A stretch of 64,000 nucleotides of DNA from WHSW01 sp963846565 (GTDB lineage: Bacteria > Actinomycetota > Thermoleophilia > Solirubrobacterales > 70-9): the NCBI GenBank assembly GCA_963846565.1, contig CAWJWL010000005.1:1116001-1180000 (forward strand), written 5' to 3'. Below, in pieces: positions 35,704 through 43,967 of the stretch. The notes under the pieces are model-generated. The model ran no database searches, had not been told where the DNA came from, and saw only the letters and a list, made by a program, of their open reading frames with translations. Each line of letters starts with the position of its first letter. Position 1 is the first letter of the stretch. The position numbers were made by a program, and so were the translations under genes.

Positions 35704-37298
35704 GGCATATCGCGATCTCCACTGCGACGGTGTTCGCCGTCGTCGCGCTGGGCTCGGGATGTGGTGGTAGCGACCCGCGCCCCGACGTCGAGCCCGATCC
35801 CGCGTTCGGCGGCCAGCCGAACTTCGTCTTCGTCCTCACCGACGACCAGGACCTCGCCTCGTTCAACCGCCGCACGATGCCCAACACCTACCGGCTGCTG
35901 GTCGATCAGGGGACGACGTTCACACGGCACTACGATGCGACACCGCTCTGCTGCCCCTCGCGCGCGGCGCTGCAGAGCGGCCAGTACGGGCACAACAACG
36001 GGGTTCTCAACAACAAGCCGGGCTACGGCAACCTCGAGGGCAAGGACAACCTGCTGCCGGTCTGGCTCCAGCGCGCCGGTTACCAGACGGCCTACGTCGG
36101 CAAGTTCATGAACGGCTACGACTCCTACGTCGATGACCGCGACGACGTCGCACCCGGCTGGGACCGGTGGTCGATCCTCAGCGGCAACGGTCTCGGGTAC
36201 TACGACTTCACGCTCACCGTCGACGGTAAGCAGCGCAAGGAGGAGTACTCCGGCGACCGGTACATGACGGACGTGCTCACCGAGCGCGCAATCGAGCTGG
36301 TCGACGATCTCTCCGGAGAGGATCCGTTCTATCTCCAGCTCGGTGAGCTGGCGCCGCACGTCGAGAACCTGAACGCCAACAGCGGCGGCCCATGCGGTGG
36401 CGACGCGGTACCCGCGCGTCGCGACGAGGGGCGCTTCGACGGCATCGCGCTCCCGGATCTGCCGGCGATCCGCGAGGAGGACACCACGGACAAGCCGCCA
36501 ATCGTCAGTGGGCTACCGCCGCTCGACGCGCGCAAGCTCGAGCAGATCCGCTTCCGCTACCAGTGCCGCTCCGAGACGCTGCCGGCAGTCGACCGCGGCA
36601 TCCGCGACATCGCCGATGCGCTGCGCCGAAACGGCGAGCTCGACGACACGGTGATCGTCTACTCCTCCGACAACGGCAACTTCCACGGCCAGCACGGGCT
36701 CCCTGGCGGCAAGGGGCTCGCCTACGAGCAGGCCGCGCACGTGCCGTTCGCGATGCGCGTGCCGCCGAAGTACCTCGGCGGCAACGATCCGATCCCCCGG
36801 ATCGGTGCGGCGACCGCCAACATCGACTACGTGCCAACGGTGGTGGAGTGGGCCGGCACGGATACGTGCCCGGTCTCGACGGAGGAGGACTGCCGGGTGA
36901 TGGATGGCCGCTCGCTGCTGCCGCTGTTGACCGGCCAAGCCGACGAGTGGCCGAAGCAGCGGCCGATCCTGACCGAGCTCGACATCGGCAAGGAGCAGCT
37001 CCAGTCGGGCCGCGGGATCTCGTGCCACTACGACGGCGTCCGCCAGGGGCCGTGGGCCTACATCCGCCACACGTCGCTGCCGGACCTTGCGACCGGGATC
37101 TGCGCGGACACCGACGTGGTCGAGCTCTACGATCACGAGACCGACCCGTTCGAGCTCGACAACCTGACCGCCGTCGCCGCCGGCGCTCGCGTCGCCGGGG
37201 TCGAGGAGCGCCTCGCGCGTCTCACCGACGAGCTCTCCGACTGCGCCGGGATCGAGGGTCGCGACCCCGAGCCGGCGAGCGGCCACTACTGCCGCTGA
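35694..37298 (+). CDS. Sulfatase lipoprotein (Cys-type), second of tandem pair
   Basis: A 534-residue protein overlapping the previous sulfatase by 10 bases and starting at TTG. VFAVVALGSGCGGSDP is a lipoprotein signal with the lipidated Cys near residue 23. The catalytic region has NFVFVLTDDQDLAS, LCCPSRAALQSGQ (formylglycine site), YQTAYVGKFMNGY and YSSDNGNFHGQHG. It lacks the additional C-terminal domain of its partner. A soluble and an anchored sulfatase made together suggest stepwise desulfation of a polysaccharide. Confidence 0.85.
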   Translation: MRLRHIAISTATVFAVVALGSGCGGSDPRPDVEPDPAFGGQPNFVFVLTDDQDLASFNRRTMPNTYRLLVDQGTTFTRHYDATPLCCPSRAALQSGQYGHNNGVLNNKPGYGNLEGKDNLLPVWLQRAGYQTAYVGKFMNGYDSYVDDRDDVAPGWDRWSILSGNGLGYYDFTLTVDGKQRKEEYSGDRYMTDVLTERAIELVDDLSGEDPFYLQLGELAPHVENLNANSGGPCGGDAVPARRDEGRFDGIALPDLPAIREEDTTDKPPIVSGLPPLDARKLEQIRFRYQCRSETLPAVDRGIRDIADALRRNGELDDTVIVYSSDNGNFHGQHGLPGGKGLAYEQAAHVPFAMRVPPKYLGGNDPIPRIGAATANIDYVPTVVEWAGTDTCPVSTEEDCRVMDGRSLLPLLTGQADEWPKQRPILTELDIGKEQLQSGRGISCHYDGVRQGPWAYIRHTSLPDLATGICADTDVVELYDHETDPFELDNLTAVAAGARVAGVEERLARLTDELSDCAGIEGRDPEPASGHYCR

Positions 37299-37301
37299 GG
37301 C

Positions 37302-38159
37302 CTAGCGCCCCTGCCAGCGAGGCTTGCGCTTCTCCGCGAAGGCCGTCAGCCCCTCGCGGAAGTCCTCCGATCCGAAGCAGGCCTCGCGCAGCTTGATCAG
37401 CTCGCGCTCCTGCTCGGGGGTGAGGCGCCCGAAGCGGGCCAGGGTCTCGATCGCGTGCTTGTTGCCGGTGACCGAGAGCGGCGCGTTCGAGGCGATCTCG
37501 GCGGCGAGGCGGACCGCGGCATCGGCGACCCCTTCGGCGCCGACGATCTCGTTGACGAGGCCGATCGCCGCGGCGCGCTCGGCGTCGACGTTGCGCCCGG
37601 TGAGGAAGAGCTCACGGGTGAAGGCGATGCCGACGACATCGAGGAAGCGCTCGAGGCCGGTGTGCCCGTAGACGAGGCCGAGCTTCGCCGGCGGCATCCC
37701 GAGCTTCGCCTCGGCGGCGCAGACCCGCAGGTCGCAACGGACCGCGAGCTCGAGCCCTCCGCCGAGGCAGTGCCCGTTGATCGCGGCGATCACCGGATAC
37801 GGATGTGCGCTGACCGCCTCCATCGCGCCCTGGAACGGGTGGGCGACGAGGGCTTTCGCATCGTGTTCGAACGACTCGTCCGGGATCGCGCCGATGTCGT
37901 AGCCGGCGCAGAACGCGTCGCCGGTGCCGGTGACGATCACGCAGCGGGTCTCGATCCCCTCGCCGAGCTCGGTCAGGGTTGCCGCGATCGCGTCGAGGAC
38001 CTCGTGGTCGAGCACGTTCCGCTTCTCGGGGTTGTTGAGCCGCAGCCGAGCAACCGCCTCAGCGGGTCGGTCCAAGACGAGCTTGCCTCCGGCAAGCTCG
38101 TCCAACGTTCCGCCCGCCTCCTCGGCTTCGCCTCCGGGGGCGGGCAGGTCAGGCGTCAC
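37302..38159 (-). CDS. Enoyl-CoA hydratase/isomerase with palindrome-derived N-terminus
   Basis: A 285-residue crotonase. The family core starts only at about residue 24 (KLVLDRPAEAVARLRLNNPE) and includes AAINGHCLGGGLELAVRCDLR (oxyanion hole) and LGMPPAKLGLVYGHTG. The usual catalytic Glu at the second site appears replaced (PPAKLGL), so it may be an isomerase or decarboxylase type. Residues about 3-18 (PDLPAPGGEAEEAGGT) come from a dispersed palindromic element, and residues about 20-28 from a second perfect palindrome. GTG 38159 overlaps the biotin-carrier stop (GTGA). Confidence 0.85.
   Translation of the reverse strand: MTPDLPAPGGEAEEAGGTLDELAGGKLVLDRPAEAVARLRLNNPEKRNVLDHEVLDAIAATLTELGEGIETRCVIVTGTGDAFCAGYDIGAIPDESFEHDAKALVAHPFQGAMEAVSAHPYPVIAAINGHCLGGGLELAVRCDLRVCAAEAKLGMPPAKLGLVYGHTGLERFLDVVGIAFTRELFLTGRNVDAERAAAIGLVNEIVGAEGVADAAVRLAAEIASNAPLSVTGNKHAIETLARFGRLTPEQERELIKLREACFGSEDFREGLTAFAEKRKPRWQGR
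38076..38102 (-). repeat. Perfect 12-bp palindrome inside the enoyl-CoA hydratase N-terminus
   Basis: GACGAGCTTGCC and GGCAAGCTCGTC are perfect inverted arms around a 3-base loop, in codons for DELAGGKLV. It lies 3 bases from the dispersed element at 38106-38153, so the two hairpins form a tandem at the 5' end of the gene. It has no sequence similarity to the dispersed family. Confidence 0.7.
38106..38153 (-). repeat. Dispersed coding palindrome, copy in enoyl-CoA hydratase
   Basis: 48 bases, read on the minus strand as codons for PDLPAPGGEAEEAGGT. CCCGCC and GGCGGG form the outer stem, and GGC-GAA-GCC the apical hairpin with heptamer GCGAAGC. It begins two codons after the GTG start. Shares its 3' half exactly with the copy at 52123. 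Confidence 0.85.
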
Positions 38160-38368
38160 TCGAGCACAACGAGGACGTCGCCTTCCTGAACGGACTGTCC
38201 CTCTTCACACTTGATCGCGGCGACCTTGCCGTCGTCCTCGGACTCGACCGGCATCTCCATCTTCATCGATTCGAGGATGACCACCGTGTCGCCGTCGGCG
38301 ACCTCGTCGCCCACTGCTACCTCGATCTTCCACACGGTGCCGGTGATGTGCGCTTCGATGTCAGTCAC
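38156..38368 (-). CDS. Small biotin (or lipoyl) carrier protein
   Basis: A 70-residue single-domain protein from GTG 38368. It is only the biotinyl fold: AHITGTVWKIEVAVGDEVADG, then ESMKMEMPV with the modifiable Lys in MKM, then VQEGDVLVVLE. Stand-alone carriers of this size serve multi-subunit acyl-CoA carboxylases. It is coupled to an enoyl-CoA hydratase here; a carboxyltransferase beta subunit sits 20 kb away at 58215 and biotin synthesis genes 5-12 kb upstream. Whether these work together is inference. Confidence 0.85.
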   Translation of the reverse strand: MTDIEAHITGTVWKIEVAVGDEVADGDTVVILESMKMEMPVESEDDGKVAAIKCEEGQSVQEGDVLVVLE

Positions 38369-38399
38369 GCGCGGCAGAATATCCGCCTCGTAGGACCAG

Positions 38400-39071
38400 A
38401 TGCCGAAGCTCCTCGCCATAGTCGCCGCCCGAGACGAAGCCGACCGTATCGGCGCGACGGTCGACGCCCTGCGCGGAGCGTTCCCCGACGTCGACGTCTG
38501 GGTCGCCGACGACGCTTCCAAGGACGGCACTGCGGACGTCGCCCTCGCCCACGGCGCGCGGGTGGTCAGCCGCGGTCGACCGCACGGCAAGGGCGGCAAC
38601 ATGAGTGCCGCGGCGACGGCCGCGCTCGAGGGCACGGACGCCGAGCTCGCACTCGTCTGCGACGGCGACCTCGGGGAATCGGCAGCGGCCCTCGCCGGGC
38701 TCGTCGAGCCGGTCGCCGACGGGCGCTGCGACCTCGCTATCGCCGCGTTTCGCTCCCGTGTCGGCGGCGGGTTCGGCGTCGCGCTGCGCTTCGCCCGCTG
38801 GGCGATCCGCTCGCGCTCCGGATTCGTCGCGCAGGCACCGATCTCCGGTCAGCGCGCGATGCGCATCGAGGTCCTGCGCGAGGTGATCCCGTTCGCGCCC
38901 GCGTACGGGATGGAGATCGGGATCACCGTCGACGCGGTCCGCGCCGGATACCGGCTCTGCGAGGTCGAGCTCGACCTCGAGCACCGGGCGAGTGGGCGCA
39001 CCTTCGGCGGCTTCGTCCACCGCGGGCGGCAACTTCGCGACTTCACCCGGGTCTGGTGGGCGCGCCGTTAG
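38400..39071 (+). CDS. Family 2 glycosyltransferase
   Basis: A 223-residue GT-A enzyme: LLAIVAARDEADRIGATVDAL at the N-terminus, VADDASKDGTADVA (nucleotide-binding Asp residues) and VCDGDLGES as the DXD metal site. QAPISGQRAMR resembles the acceptor-binding region. No membrane helices are evident. It starts at ATG 38400, 31 bases from the divergent biotin carrier. Confidence 0.85.
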   Translation: MPKLLAIVAARDEADRIGATVDALRGAFPDVDVWVADDASKDGTADVALAHGARVVSRGRPHGKGGNMSAAATAALEGTDAELALVCDGDLGESAAALAGLVEPVADGRCDLAIAAFRSRVGGGFGVALRFARWAIRSRSGFVAQAPISGQRAMRIEVLREVIPFAPAYGMEIGITVDAVRAGYRLCEVELDLEHRASGRTFGGFVHRGRQLRDFTRVWWARR

Positions 39072-39111
39072 CGGCCCGGACCCCGACAAACGTCACTGGA
39101 CACCCAGAGTC

Positions 39112-39136
39112 GCGACGCCGGGCCCTGAGCCCGGCG
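39112..39136. terminator. Perfect 10-bp stem-loop between glycosyltransferase and glpK
   Basis: GACGCCGGGC (39112-39121) pairs perfectly with GCCCGGCGTC (39127-39136) around a 5-base loop, 41 bases after the glycosyltransferase stop. There is no U-run, but strong U-less hairpins are common terminators in high-GC actinomycetes. Confidence 0.6.
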
Positions 39137-39175
39137 TCTCGGCGTCGAATCGGGCTCGGTTAGGCTCGCCGACCG

Positions 39176-40636
39176 ATGATCCTCGCGATCGACCAGGGCA
39201 CGACCGGGACCACCTGCCTCGTCTTCGACCACGACGGGCGGATCCGGGGCCGCGCCTACAGCGAGTTCGAGCAGCACTTCCCGCGCCCGGGCTGGGTCGA
39301 GCACGACCCGAATGAGATCTGGGAGGTGACGAGGCGGGTCGCCGCTCATGCCCTGGCCGATGCGAAGGCCGACTCGGCGAGCCTGGCCGCGATCGGAATC
39401 ACGAACCAGCGCGAAACGGTCGTCGCCTGGGACCCGGCGACCGGCGAGCCGGTCCACAACGCCCTCGTCTGGCAGGACCGGCGCACCGCGGCACGCTGCG
39501 ACGAGCTCCGCTCCGAGGGCCATCAGGACCTCGTTCGCGAGCGCACCGGACTCGTCATCGACCCCTACTTCTCGGGGACGAAGATCGAGTGGCTCACGCG
39601 CAACGTCGAGGCCGCGCGCGACGCGGCCTTCGGCACGATCGACGCCTGGCTCACGTTCAAGCTCACCGGGCGTGCGGTGACCGACTACTCGAACGCCTCG
39701 CGAACGATGCTCTTCGACATCCGCAAGCGTCGCTGGGACCCCGAGCTCTGCGACCTGCTCGGGGTTGCGCCGGAGCGCCTGCCGGAGCCGCTGCCGAGCG
39801 CCCACGTCTACGGCACGACGCGCGAGTTCGGCGGCGAGGTCCCCGTCGCCGGGATCGCCGGCGACCAGCAGGCGGCGCTCTTCGGCCAGGCGTGCTGGGA
39901 GGCGGGGATGGCGAAGAACACCTACGGCACCGGCAGCTTCGTCCTCCTCAACTCGGGCGAGGAGATGCCGGAACCGAGTGAGGGCCTGCTGACGACGATC
40001 GCCTGGGGTCTCGAGGACCGGGTCGAGTACGCGCTCGAGGCGGCGGTATTCGTGACCGGGGCGGCGGTGCAGTGGCTTCGCGACGGGCTCGGGATCGTGG
40101 CCCAGGCCGCCGAGACCGAGGGAATGGCGGCGAGCCTCGACTCGAACGACGACGTCTACTTCGTCCCCGCGCTCACGGGTCTCGGTTCCCCCCACTGGGA
40201 TCCCTACGCGCGCGGGCTGATCGTCGGGCTCACCCGGGGCACCACCCGCGCCCACCTCGCCCGCGCCGCGCTCGAGGCGATCGCCTTTCAGACGGTGGAC
40301 GCGGTCCGGGCCCAGGAAGCCGTCGCCGGACAGGCGCTCACCGAGCTGCGCGCGGACGGCGGCGCGGTCGCCAATCGCTGGCTGATGCAGTTCCAGGCTG
40401 ACGCCCTCGGGGCGCCGGTGATCGTCCCCGAGATCTCCGAGACGACGGCCCTCGGCGCCGCCTACCTGGCCGGAATCGGCGCGGGCTTCTGGACCCGTGA
40501 GGAGGTGGGGGAGATGTGGCGCGAGGCCGCACGCTACGAGCCGCGAAAGGATGAAGCGGAGCGCGAGCGGCTCCTCGGACGCTGGCGCGAGGCGGTCGAG
40601 CGGGCCGGCGGCTGGGCCCGGGCGGAGGCCGAGTAA
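39176..40636 (+). CDS. glpK: Glycerol kinase
   Basis: A 486-residue FGGY-family kinase phosphorylating glycerol to glycerol 3-phosphate. Signatures: ILAIDQGTTGTTCLVFD (phosphate-1), ITNQRETVVAWD, WQDRRTAARC, FSGTKIEWL, GIAGDQQAALFGQ, TYGTGSFVLLN and GLGSPHWDPYARG. Length is close to the family norm. No glpD or glpF is adjacent; it may feed phospholipid synthesis with the acyltransferase just downstream. Confidence 0.95.
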   Translation: MILAIDQGTTGTTCLVFDHDGRIRGRAYSEFEQHFPRPGWVEHDPNEIWEVTRRVAAHALADAKADSASLAAIGITNQRETVVAWDPATGEPVHNALVWQDRRTAARCDELRSEGHQDLVRERTGLVIDPYFSGTKIEWLTRNVEAARDAAFGTIDAWLTFKLTGRAVTDYSNASRTMLFDIRKRRWDPELCDLLGVAPERLPEPLPSAHVYGTTREFGGEVPVAGIAGDQQAALFGQACWEAGMAKNTYGTGSFVLLNSGEEMPEPSEGLLTTIAWGLEDRVEYALEAAVFVTGAAVQWLRDGLGIVAQAAETEGMAASLDSNDDVYFVPALTGLGSPHWDPYARGLIVGLTRGTTRAHLARAALEAIAFQTVDAVRAQEAVAGQALTELRADGGAVANRWLMQFQADALGAPVIVPEISETTALGAAYLAGIGAGFWTREEVGEMWREAARYEPRKDEAERERLLGRWREAVERAGGWARAEAE

Positions 40637-40687
40637 CCCGCTCGATCGGCCGGGGTAGGGGAGTCAGCGCCGTGGGCGCCGACCCGC

Positions 40688-41507
40688 ATGCCCGATCTGA
40701 GCACGGATCTCAAGCCGCAGAACTACCGGGAGGACCGCCCGGCATCTCAGTTCATGCCCATCCACGAGTGGGTCCGCACCCATCGCCCAGGCTGGACCTA
40801 CACCCTCGTCCGCCTGGTGATGACCTGGATCGCGGTCGTTCATCTACCGCGAGCGCGCGATCTCGACCGCCAACGTGCCCGCGGACGGCCCGTTCATCCT
40901 CGCGCCGAACCACTTCTCGAACATGGACCACTTCTTCTCCGGCGTCTACATCCGCCGGAAGATCCAGTTCATGGCCAAGTCGCAGCTCTACGGGCAGAAC
41001 GCGATCCTCGACTACGTCTTCCGCGTCGGCGGGGTCTTCCCCGTCCGCCGAGGCCACCACGACGAGGACGCGTTCATCACCGCCCACGCCGTGCTCGCGC
41101 GCGGCAACTGCGTGCTCATCTATGCCGAGGGCGGCCGTTCGCGAAGCGGCAAGCTCGGCCAGGCGAGGCCCGGCGTAGGCCGGCTCGCGCTCGAATCCGG
41201 CGTCCCGGTGATCCCGGTCGCGATCCACGGCTCGCAGAGCGTCCGCCGCTGGAAGCGGCTCACCTTCCCCAAGGTGACGGTCCAGTACGGGGAACCGGTC
41301 ACCTTCAGCCCCGTCGACTCGCCGACCCGCGAGGACCAGCTCGAGGCCGCGAACGAGATCTTCGACCGGGTGAAGGCGATGTACGTGGCGCTCGAGGAGC
41401 AGGGGCGAGCGGGCGTGATCAAGTCGCTGAAGTCGGGCGCCGTGGGCGCCGCCGACGCCGTCGCGGGACCCGCCGCCCGCTCAGAGCACTCGCCGAGCTA
41501 CTCGTAG
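40688..41507 (+). pseudogene. Frameshifted PlsC-type 1-acylglycerol-3-phosphate acyltransferase
   Basis: The first frame from ATG 40688 gives an N-terminus ending LVRLVMTWIAVV. The protein then continues in another frame as IYRERAISTANVPADGP, with NHFSNMD (HX4D catalytic motif), FPVRRGHHDEDAF and EGGRSRSG. One extra base near 40838-40841 (in GTCGTTC) separates the halves; removing one T restores IAVVIYRER. The catalytic half alone has a GTG at 40875 and might still be translated. Either a real mutation or an assembly error. Tail overlaps the convergent gene by 10 bases. Confidence 0.75.
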
Positions 41508-42405
41508 CGCCGCTCGAGCGTCGGCCAGAACTCCGGGTCGTGGCCGGGGACGATCACGGCGTCGGGGAACCCGGCGTGGAAGCGGGCGAGCTCGCGCATC
41601 GAGCGGCGCCAGTTGTGCGGATCCTCCGGGCGGGGTGGCTCGGCCCCGCCCTCGAGCTGGTTCATCGTGTAGAACGGCATCGCCGGCGACGACGAAGTCG
41701 CGGTCGGCGAGGCGCAGGATCACCGACTGGTGCCCGGCGCTGTGGCCGGGCGTCGAGGCCAGGCGGACGCTGCCGTCGCCGAAGAGGTCGATCGTGCGGC
41801 CGAAGGTCGCGTAGGAGGAGACCTCGTCGCCGGCGTAGGAGACGGTGCGGTAGTCGAAGGCGTAGTCGAACTGGGCGCGGTGGTAGCCGTGCAAGAGCGG
41901 CCGGCTGACCGTGCTCGCCGCCTCCCACTCATCCTCGGTGACGATGAACGTCGCGCTCGAGAACTCGGACATCGCCGAGGCGTGGTCGAAGTGGAGGTGG
42001 GTCATGACGACGAGTTTGATCTTCGACACGTCGATCTTCCGCGCGCGCAGCTGGGCTGCCACGTCCTGGCCGGGCTCCATCCGCGGCCTCGCGAAGCGGC
42101 CCATGAGGCCGAGGTTCTCGACCGGCTTCGAGGCGACGGACGGGTGGAAGCCGGTATCGATGAGGAACGGGCCGAAGCTCGGGTGGTGGACGATGAACGC
42201 CGGCGTCGGCAGCCAGTTCCACTTCGACCGCGGCGTGCCGAAACCGCTCATCCCGAGCGCAACGGGGAAGCGCTTGCGCCGCTCCAGGAAGTGCGGCGGC
42301 GCCTGCGTTTGGCCCGTGATCGAGCGGCTCGACGGCCACGGTCGCGCCCTGGCGCCCGCCCGGGATCGGCAGCGTCAACGGCTTCGTGTCGGCGCGCACA
42401 CTCAT
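41498..42405 (-). pseudogene. Metallo-beta-lactamase-fold hydrolase with two frameshifts
   Basis: The fold is clear: THLHFDH (HXHXDH), GHSAGHQSV, FVVAGDA and PGHDPEFW. Three frames must be joined. The N-terminus from ATG 42405 (RADTKPLTLPIPGGR, to VEPL) passes near 42321 into ITGQTQAPPHFLERRKRF, and near 41675 the frame changes again into FYTMNQLEGG, ending LERRYE. Each junction is fixed by removing one base. The long unshifted middle frame (to 41481) ends in an Arg/Pro-rich nonsense tail. Probable lactonase-type enzyme if intact. Confidence 0.75.
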
Positions 42406-42441
42406 CGCCACCGTAGTTAGACAGATAGATTCCGCCCGCGA

Positions 42442-43287
42442 ATGGCCCCAGACGGCTCCCGCATCTTTGCGCCCGACTTGCTCGCGGGCCAGGTCTCGAT
42501 CGTTTCCGGGGCCGGCAGCGGCCTCGGCAAGGCGACCGCGCTCGAACTCGCCCGCCTCGGCGCGACCGTGGTCGCGTGCGGGCGCCGCCCCGAGCCGCTC
42601 GAGCAGATGGTGGCCGAGATCGAGGCGGAGGGAGGTGCCGCGGAGTTCGAGGCGATGGACATCCGCGACGAGGTGGCGGTCGACGCGATGGTCGACGGGG
42701 TGCTCGAGCGCCACGGCCGCATCGACGTGCTCGTCAACAACGCCGGCGGCCAGTTCCTGAGCCCGGCGGAGGCGATCTCGCCGAAGGGCTTCCGGACGGT
42801 GATCGAGCTCAACGTCACCGGCACCTGGCTGATGACCCACGCCGTGGCGACGAAGGCGTTCATCCCCGAGAACCGCGGCGGCAAGGTGATCAGCATCACC
42901 CTCTCGCCCCACAACGGGATGCCCGGGATGGTCCATTCGGGCGCCGCACGGGCGGCGGTCGAGAACCTGATGCGCGGCCTCTCGATCGAGTGGGCCCGCT
43001 TTCAGATCAAGCTCTGCGCGATCGCGGCGGGCCAGTTCGACACCGAGACCCTGCGGACGAAGTACCCGAAGGAGATGGTCGAGACCGTCGCCTCGACCGT
43101 GCCTGCGCAGCGGCTCGGCACCGAGGAGGAATGGGCGTGGCTCGTCGCCTACCTCGCCTCACCCGCCGGAGACTTCTACTCGGGGACGACGATCACCATG
43201 GACGGCGCGCGCGACAACTGGTTCGGCACCTGGCCGCCGACCGCCTCGGGCGAGCCGCTGGTCGAGGAACGCAAGCCGAGGTCCTGA
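42442..43287 (+). CDS. SDR oxidoreductase resembling peroxisomal-type 2,4-dienoyl-CoA reductase
   Basis: A 281-residue Rossmann protein with VSIVSGAGSGLGKATALEL (NAD(P)-binding), VNNAGGQFL and AIAAGQF. At the usual YXXXK position it reads HSGAARAAVENL, so the catalytic Tyr and Lys of classical SDRs are absent. An HxGxA(K/R) arrangement instead is known from 2,4-dienoyl-CoA reductases, which fits the fatty-acid setting. The start ATG 42442 lies 36 bases from the divergent hydrolase. Confidence 0.8.
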   Translation: MAPDGSRIFAPDLLAGQVSIVSGAGSGLGKATALELARLGATVVACGRRPEPLEQMVAEIEAEGGAAEFEAMDIRDEVAVDAMVDGVLERHGRIDVLVNNAGGQFLSPAEAISPKGFRTVIELNVTGTWLMTHAVATKAFIPENRGGKVISITLSPHNGMPGMVHSGAARAAVENLMRGLSIEWARFQIKLCAIAAGQFDTETLRTKYPKEMVETVASTVPAQRLGTEEEWAWLVAYLASPAGDFYSGTTITMDGARDNWFGTWPPTASGEPLVEERKPRS

Positions 43288-43292
43288 GTGAC

Positions 43293-43967
43293 TCAGGCGC
43301 CGGCGAACTGGATCTGCTCGGCGACGAGGTCTCCGAGCACCCGGTAGCCCTCGGACGAGGGGTGGTCGCCGTCGTCGGTGTACTCGGCCTTCATCACCCC
43401 CGGCTCCTGCGGGTTCTCGAGCGCGTCGTGGAAGCCGATCACCGGCACGCCCTCCTCCGCGCCGATCTCGCCGATCAGGCGGTTCAGCTCGGCGATCGAA
43501 CCGTCGGCGGCGGGGTGAGCGTTGTTCCAGGGCAGGACGTCGGTCAGGTACACGTCGAGGCTGAGCTCCTGGCCGCGCCTCACCATCGAGGTCAGGTCAT
43601 CGGCGGCGTCGGCGACCGGCCGGCCCTGGGCGATGTCGTTGATGCCACCCTGGACGATGAGGATGTTCGCGTCCTCGGCGCAGTCGTCCAGCCGCTGCGC
43701 GATCTCATCGGTGCGTTGGCCGAAGATGCCGCAGTTGCGGAACTCCAGCTCGGGGCGCGCCTCGTGCGCCCAGTACTCGAAGTCGGTCTTCGCCCCCGAC
43801 CCCTCGGTGATCGAGTCACCGAGGGCGGCGACGAGTGCGGTGTCGGTCTGCACCGGCACGTCGCTCGTTGACGTTCCGGCAGCCGTGGTCGAGGCCGGCT
43901 CGTCCGCCCCGCAGCCCGCGATCAGCGCCACGGCGCCGACCGCGAGCAGGGTGCGGACGAGGCTCAG
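43293..43967 (-). CDS. SGNH/GDSL-type esterase lipoprotein, probable CTG start
   Basis: A protein of about 224 residues with VGAVALIAGCGADE (lipobox) followed by an SGNH hydrolase: ALGDSITEGSG (block I Ser), QGGINDIAQG (Asn block) and DGDHPSSEGYR (Asp/His block). No ATG, GTG or TTG lies in frame between the preceding gene and the lipobox. A CTG at 43967 forms a CTGA overlap with the upstream stop and has GGAGG nine bases before it, so I take CTG as the start. Tail to tail with the SDR gene. Confidence 0.75.
   Translation of the reverse strand: MSLVRTLLAVGAVALIAGCGADEPASTTAAGTSTSDVPVQTDTALVAALGDSITEGSGAKTDFEYWAHEARPELEFRNCGIFGQRTDEIAQRLDDCAEDANILIVQGGINDIAQGRPVADAADDLTSMVRRGQELSLDVYLTDVLPWNNAHPAADGSIAELNRLIGEIGAEEGVPVIGFHDALENPQEPGVMKAEYTDDGDHPSSEGYRVLGDLVAEQIQFAGA

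Noticed and set aside
41929..42936. A 335-codon open frame on the minus strand.
   Set aside because: Most of it is antisense to the SDR gene; only the segment from 42405 to about 42321 is real, as the N-terminus of the frameshifted hydrolase.
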